Assembly: GCA_032719365.1 (NCBI GenBank)
Contig: CM064868.1
Coordinates: forward strand, 69,165,538-69,229,537
Reading direction: 5' to 3'
DNA length: 64,000 bases
Source: Prinsepia uniflora
Taxonomy: Eukaryota > Streptophyta > Magnoliopsida > Rosales > Rosaceae
In this document: one piece after another, positions 57,586-64,000 of the stretch
Numbering within the stretch: position 1 is the stretch's first letter
How the letters are laid out: every line of letters starts with the position of its first letter
Position numbers and translations under genes: made by a program
Notes under the pieces: model-generated
Databases searched by the model: none
The model's input: the letters and a program-made list of their open reading frames with translations, nothing else
What the model was told of the DNA's origin: nothing

Positions 57586-57602
57586 TGGTGCCGTTGCCGG
57601 AG
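57586..57602 (+). other. Primer binding site, Athila-type
   Basis: TGGTGCCGTTGCCGG resembles the tRNA-Asp type primer site of Athila-like gypsy elements (TGGCGCCGTTGCCGG). It lies directly after the LTR end and defines plus orientation for this element. Confidence 0.75.
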
Positions 57603-57619
57603 AGATTGAAAATCATTTT

Positions 57620-58200
57620 TAATGTGTTAGTGTATGTATATAAATTGTGCATATTATACTTGTTTATAATTTTTATTTTTGTTCATATTATTTTTGTTCT
57701 TAATTTTCATAATATACTTGTTTATAATCCCTATACTTGTTTATTTATATTCGTTTATTTTTATTTTTTATACATGTACATATTATACTTGTTCATAATG
57801 TTTATCTTTATACATGTTCATATTATACTTGTATATTATTTTTATTTATTTTTATACTTGTTCATTTATTTTTATACTTGTTCATAACTTTTATTTTATG
57901 CTTTCTCATAATTTTGATTCTTATAAATTGTTCTTATTATATTTGTTATAATGTTCATACTTGTTTATAATTTCTATTTTTATACTTGTTCATGATATAA
58001 ATGTTCATAATTTTTTTTATATACTTGTTCATATTATAATTGTTAATGTAAATTTAATTATTATCCTAAATTTAAATTCTTATCATACTTGTTCATTTTA
58101 TACTTGTTCATATTTTAATTGTTTATGATTGTAGATGTTTGTTCATAATGTTCATATTATACTTGTTCACTTTTTCTTATTTTTATTTTTATTTCTTTTG
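57620..58200 (+). repeat. Degenerate TATACTTGTTCAT repeat
   Basis: TATACTTGTTCAT or a close variant recurs many times, separated by T-rich spacers. Translation gives hydrophobic low-complexity peptides that should not be taken as a membrane protein. It lies in the 5' untranslated part of the Athila-like element. Confidence 0.75.
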
Positions 58201-58816
58201 AATTGTTTTTCTAAAAAAAAAATTAAAACTATTTTTAAATTAAATTTGTCTTTTTCTTTATTTATTAAAAAAAATTCGGAAAAAAAAGAAAATATTTTTT
58301 TATTGTTTTTAAATAAAGAAAACGTTTTCATTACCATTTAAATAAAAAAATCGTAAAAAAAAAATTTATTTCAAAATTTTCTAGTCTTAACTTTTTGATA
58401 GTGTACATATATACTTGTAAATAAGTCTTGTGCAAAATCAATATGTTAGTGTGAATATCCTTACTTGTGAATATAACTACTTGTGCATAAAATCATACTT
58501 GTGAATAAATTTTTCATACTTGTATAAATTGTTCATATGTAAATTGTGCATAAAAACATACTTGTAAATAATTCTTGTATTCATGCATTAGTCTCGGCTA
58601 TATGTAGATCACTTGTGCTTCAAAATTTAGAATTTGATCTTTAATTGAATAGACGAAGCCTCGTTTGTTAACTCTCACATGCGGTGATTATTAACCCTTG
58701 AGTTATCGTATTTCCTTTTGAGTAAGAAATTTCAAGGGTGACATTTAGGACAAGAGACGGTACTCATAACGGGGTTTGAGTCTAAGAAAGGCACATCAAT
58801 GGAGTTTAAGCCTCGG
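58201..58816 (+). mobile_element. Internal leader of the Athila-like element, no gag seen
   Basis: A- and T-rich sequence with short repeats (ACTTGTGAATA, CATACTTGTAAATA), ending at the insertion of a family R LTR at 58817. The gag-pol part, if present, lies beyond the window. Confidence 0.5.
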
Positions 58817-61800
58817 TGTAACGACCCGTCCCGAATTCCGGGATTAGATTAGTGACTAATCTTGATTAGTGAGGTCGATCGGTGATTAGTAGAGTGAAAT
58901 CGGACAAATGTGCAAAATGACCGTTTTACCGCTGGTTGTGGGCAAAATGTTGAATTTTTGATCGGGCGGTCAAACGGACTTTGATCGATGACTGTGACGT
59001 AGTTCGGGACGTCACGAGTTCATAGACAGGTGGCACGTTCGTTTCCGACATTCGAAGAGAAAGTTATGACGTTCAGAAGTCAAAGGGAATTTTGGTAATT
59101 TGGCATATTAGGGGCCAAATGTTGACTTTTTGACCGGGAGGTCCGATGGACGAGGGCCAAGGACCGTTACGTAGGTCTCGTCAATACGAATCCAATGACA
59201 GGCGGCATGCCGAAATCGGAGTTCCGACGACGAAGTTATGGTCACGGGAACGAATTCGATTAACCGAACGAATCGAGGCTCCGATTAAAAAAATAATAAA
59301 ATAATAAATAGTGACTGCTGAATCTAGATCCTTGGATGAGTGACAAGTGTCACTCATCCCTTGATTTAAGGCCCTAAATCTGGATCATGCTTCCATTAAT
59401 GATTTAAAATACAATTAATCCATTCTTTTAATCTCAGCCCTCCATTTCACTCCCAGATTGCATCCACGCCGTCCATCTCATCTCTTCTTTTCCTTCACCT
59501 TCTGATCAAACCCATCTCTCTCTCACTCTGTTACCATTTCCCACTCGAAAACACTTACCCACACACACCACTCATTTGAACAACCCACATGAACCACCTC
59601 ACTAATCTCTTCTGTGCTGGTGTGTGTGAGAGACTAACTACACGGTGAGCATTGAGAAATGACGGGAGACGACGGGAGACGGCGAGGTTGACGGCGGAGA
59701 AGAAAACCAGAGAGGTCCGAAACTCAAAAATTGGAAAGTCGGCGTAGGCGGGTGTTTGATCGTTTTGGAAGGGTGAAGGGAGTTCCTGGGGTCAAACTGG
59801 GCATGGTGGTGGCCACGGTGGTGAACCACGGCGGCGAGGTAAGCCCCAAACCCGTGAGTTGTTTTCGGGTAAAAACATGGCAGGATGGGTTTTTACTGTC
59901 TTTCAATTGATCTGGTGATTAGGATGATGATCTTGAGGAAGCAACGAGTCTATAGGGACCGTTTTCGAAGGGAATGGTGGTCGGAGCTGAGAGCAGTCGA
60001 CGGAGGAATTTTGGTCGTGAGTTTCTCGATCAAGAAGGTACGATATAGACGTGAATTCTTGTTTTTGATTCCACAGAACCCTTATTTGAACTTGGACGAT
60101 CTTGTAGGTGAAAACCCTGTTGAAAATGATCGAGGAATTGCTGAGAACCAATCGGGTTGACCCGCGGGTCACGGCGACCCGGTTGCAGGACCCGTCCAAG
60201 GCTTGACGATAATGAACAGTACCCGGCGCGTGGGTTTCACGCGCAGGGGGTTCAAACCGGCACGTGGGGGCGCGTGTAAGGTATTTTGGGAAAACTTCCA
60301 ACATGACTTTTAATCGATTCAATGTAACGAACATTTTGGGATTGGTTTCGTGTCGATCGGACACCGTCTCGATATTGTTCGGGACGTCCGAAGGTTTTAA
60401 ATCGAGTTTAAAAATAATTAAAAATTCGGGAAAATTACGGGACTTTAATAGGATGTTAATGAAGAGGTTAGTGATCCTCTAATGTGATTTGGACAGGATT
60501 AGGAGTCCCGGTGTTAGTGGTGTGGCCCGGGAAGGCATATGGCACGCGTATCGAGGCGTATCGTTAAACGGTCTGTGAGTGGACTTTGGTTTTATAAATT
60601 CTATGCATGCCTAAATGTTTTATATGGATTATGATTTTGACTTGTATGACGTTGATTTGGATGTTGGTAAATTATACGGTTTCACGTATTTCGAGGCGAT
60701 TTACGTGCAAGTTTTTTCAGGTTTTGCACGGCTTTTCCATGTTTATGGTCTTGGATATGATTTCATGAAATGGTTTTAAAATTGGAAAGATAAACTCGGG
60801 CTTGAGGCCCACTTGTTTGGAAATCTCGGACCTGGAGTCCAATTGAGTTATGAAATCGGGCCGGAGGCCCAGTTGTTTATGAAATCGGGCCAGGGGCCCA
60901 GTTGTTACGAAATCGGGCAGAGACCCATTTGAGTGATATTATCGGGCCAGGGGCCCAGTTGATTTACGAATTCGGGTCGTGGGCCCAGTTGGTTTACAAA
61001 TCGGGTCGTTGGCCCAGTGGTTACAAAATCGGGCATGAGGCCCAGTGGGGTTATAAATGTGATGTCGGGTCTGGGACCCTTTGTTAATAAATTAGATTTC
61101 GGGTCTGGGACCCTATGTTTAATAAATGTGGTTTTGGGTCAGGGACCCTAAATGGAATTGTGATGTTTTATGGCGATTTTGGCAGGGCCCATTGTAATGT
61201 TGTGAAATGATTTAATAAAACTGTTTTCCATATACCATCTGGATACGAGGATATATGATGGTCTCCTCTAGGTGTCTGGGACACTGGGGAAGTCACGGTG
61301 CATTGCCTGCGAGGGGTCATCGTACGGAGTTACCGGACCGTATAATGACTCAGGAGGAGGATTGCTATGATTGACGTCTAGGACGTCAGACATCTGTGAT
61401 GTCAAGGATATGGACCCGGAGAGACCTCGGGCAGCACGCGTCGCTTATTATACCGTGAGATATGACGTCTGGGACGTCAAGCGTCTGGGACGCTAAGCAT
61501 CTGGGATGCTGGTGATGGTAATGGTAAATATGGAATAATGAATCTATGAAATGGCTTTTCGGTTGGATTTGTGTTTATGTGGTAAAAATGGATTATTGGT
61601 TGATGAAATGGTATTTCGGGTCGGGGACCCTAATTGGTTTTGATTTATGTTTATGGCTTTGGGTGGTGGTCCACATGGTTTTAATAGCTCTGGTAGTGGT
61701 ATTTCATAGTTTTGGGCTGAGTTCCCACACTAGGTTTTGAGTTAACGGTTTTTGGGCTAAGGCCCTAATGGCTTGGTTGAACAAACGTTTTGGTTACTGG

Positions 61801-61900
61801 TTTTCGTGCATATGTTTTTATTGGAGGGCATAAATGTCTTATAAATGTGTTTAATGAACTTAATGATTTTTGTCCACTCACAACTTTTATTTGTTTTAAT
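58817..61900 (+). mobile_element. Family R LTR, left part, interrupted
   Basis: Begins TGTAACGACCCGTCCCG in the Athila-like leader, so it inserted later. It carries the U3 palindrome (59334-59359) and a long run of CGGGC...GGCCCAGTTG lines (60790-61160). It is cut at 61900 by another LTR before its own end is reached; whether it is a solo LTR or part of a full element cannot be seen. Confidence 0.85.
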
Positions 61901-64000
61901 TGACAGGACCCAACCCAATCCCCCCCGGGATTAACGCGGGATGACCCTGCTCCCGTCTGACACGAAGTGTCAGACAAGGGATATTACCGACCTTTGCCCT
62001 CCCGGGCTATCAGAGTACGCCAAGATCCGAAGGAGGCATGTGATATCTCGATCTCTGCTACAGTCCACATCCGATGTCAACCTGAAGGGTATTAAAAACA
62101 GAAAGACTGTGAGTGGACAAAAATAAAGAATTTATAAAAACATTTCATCAAAGACCTTTATACCCTCCACTAAAAAGCATGCATGCATAGTAAAACCATT
62201 TATCCAATAATATATGTTAAAACATCCATAATTAGGGTCTCAGCCCCAAATTCTGTAAATACAAATCACCCGGGCTCCTGCCCAAAACCATTTACAGAAA
62301 ACCATAGTACAGTAAACATACGAGGGATATCAGCCCAAATCCATTTATCATTATAAACATAATTTTCCAAACCAACTGAAATCATGTTTATTATCCATTA
62401 TATTCATATCCAGAACCTGTCACGGTAAAATAGAGCTACACGTGTGCTAACCGGGGTCTCAAACCCAAGTCTCTCCAGGGTCCACCCAGGTCAATGTCCG
62501 TAGATCAATGACTCTCCCTGGAGGTAACGAACCATGCCCATCCTGAGAGTAAGGAACCAACTGGGGGGCGACTCCACTCAGTCAGTGCTCCGTGACTACT
62601 CCGGGGTCCACCCAGGCCAACGACCCTCCCCGGAGGAGACAATCATATATAAAGGATGGAATATGAAAAACCTTTTGAAATCATTCTTGAAACCTTTCAA
62701 GGATTCATGCCCGGCCCCCATAAGCCGTCATGCACCATAAAATCCTTTCATGGGTTCATGCCGGTTCCCATAAACCGTCATGACCCATAAATCCATTTCA
62801 AGGGTTCATGCCGGTTCCCATAAACCGTTATGAACCATAAAAACCATTTGTAACACATAACTAGGCCCTAGGCCCGAATCCACATAGAAACTGGACCCCC
62901 GGTCCGAATCGTAAACCAATTAGGCCTCTGGCCCGATTCCGTTAATCAAATGGACCTCAAGTTCGAGAATTACCTTTCAAATCCAAAATCATTTCATGAA
63001 ATCATATCCAAAACCACAAGAATGGAAAATCAGTGTAAAACCGAAAAATCTCGATTTACGTGCAAGCACGTAAATCGCCTCGAAATACGTGAAACCATAT
63101 AATTCACAAGCATCCAAATCAACATCATAAAATCATATTCATAATCCATTTGGAAATCCAAAACCATTTCATTTAGACCAATAAAGACATACAGCCCCGT
63201 ATAGGCACCGTATAGGGCCGAAACCTCGAAATACGTGCCTATACGTAACCACACATCCAAATGCACTTATGGCAACACAAACAAGTATTTAAACATATAA
63301 TAAACATTTATGCATGCACCAATTTAGAAAACAAGGTCCACTCACAGACCGTCCGAGCCGCCGCCTCGATTTGCGTGCCATTCGGCTCCCCGAGCCGATC
63401 ACCATTACTGGGACTCCCAAACCTGTCCAAATTTTAATATAAGGTTAATAACTACTTAATTAACCTCCCATCAAAGCCCCGTAATTTTTTCGAACTTTTA
63501 ACTATTTTTAAACCGACCCTAAACCTTCCGACACCCCGAAAACTATCGAAACGATGTCCGACTGACGCGAGACCAGTCCCAAAATCTTCGTTACATTGAA
63601 TAGAAGATTTCCCGTGTTGAAAACTTTCCCAAATTATGGCCCACGCGTCCTCACGAGCCCTAGAAGGTCGAAAATACTGTTCATCGGCACTAACCTCCAG
63701 CATATCGGTTTTACTGTTCATGGTCGGTTCACCTGGTTTGGCCGGTCCAACTGGACTGGCGTGACCGTTTTACAGCCCTAGACACCCCATTTTTCATCCT
63801 AGTTCTTCCTTTTTGGTTCCTTTCATCCTATTTTGATATTTTCTATCCATTCCAATCCTTAAACGCAACCGAAAGCGTCTAAATCCTATGGTTCGATTTT
63901 GAACCAAACGGTTCAAGTTTCCAAAACTGCACCCATGGCTGCCCAGCCATCCCAAGCTTCCTTAAACCTTCCTAACATGTCCCTAGCAACCTAATGGACT
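61901..64000 (-). mobile_element. Family R LTR, reverse orientation, runs off the window
   Basis: Begins TGACAGGACCC (the LTR end seen in reverse) with the hairpin at 61955-61975 and follows the composite's LTRs (50538 onward) closely. It interrupts the LTR at 58817. The likely left TSD is TTAAT (61896-61900), whose partner lies outside. Confidence 0.88.

Noticed and set aside
57585..57970. Hydrophobic frames rich in Leu, Phe, Ile and Tyr that look like membrane proteins
   Set aside because: They are translations of the T-rich TATACTTGTTCAT array; overlapping frames give the same kind of peptide.

Overview
This window is nuclear DNA of a flowering plant, most likely a woody eudicot; the species cannot be fixed from sequence alone. 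The signs are spliced genes with plant-type introns, plant-specific bHLH and LYR proteins, a nuclear copy of plastid DNA, and large amounts of nested LTR retrotransposon. About two thirds of the 64 kb is transposable-element DNA. I see three or four real gene loci.

Layout. 1-14191: the 3' part of a chromovirus (Ty3/gypsy) with an open pol frame and its 3' LTR (1-6208), inserted into the 5' LTR of a second element that has no recognisable coding capacity (6209-14191). 14210-14964: a solo LTR with target-site duplication (TSD) TTCTG. 15750-18300: an intact bHLH gene. 18914-28640: a solo LTR, an old LTR-like stretch, then a three-level nest (a gypsy element with a gag remnant, containing a solo LTR, containing another solo LTR). 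28779-29465: a broken bHLH copy. 29466-32600: AT-rich intergenic DNA. 32640-35165: a second intact bHLH gene, with a Ty1/copia fragment inserted just downstream (35295-36350). 38728-39002: plastid-derived DNA (23S rRNA joined to psbL). 41250-42420: a small LYR-motif gene. 42868-43612: a hAT-type MITE with 8-bp TSD. 44960-64000: an Athila-like element split by a large composite LTR element (45171-56235), which itself carries two nested solo LTRs, followed by two more LTR copies at the right edge.

The two bHLH genes and the fragment between them lie on the same strand, share intron positions and share promoter sequence. They form a local tandem array produced by DNA-level duplication. By motif recognition they belong to the clade of Arabidopsis bHLH10/89/91 and rice EAT1, regulators of the anther tapetum. 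One duplicate differs in its DNA-binding basic region.

Three LTR families recur and are named here by their first bases: T (TGTAACACC, chromovirus), R (TGTAACGACCC or TGTGACAACCC) and S (TGTGACGACCC or TGTGACGCCCC). All share U3 modules, including a palindrome next to a CCAAT box, and R copies share a hairpin near the LTR 3' end. Most insertions are solo LTRs with intact 5-bp TSDs, so unequal recombination has been active. The most unusual object is the composite at 45171-56235: its left end is a 36-bp inverted copy of the LTR start, and the matching bases are missing from its internal LTR junction. I found no evidence of a new coding system; the novelty lies in element structure and in the bHLH array.
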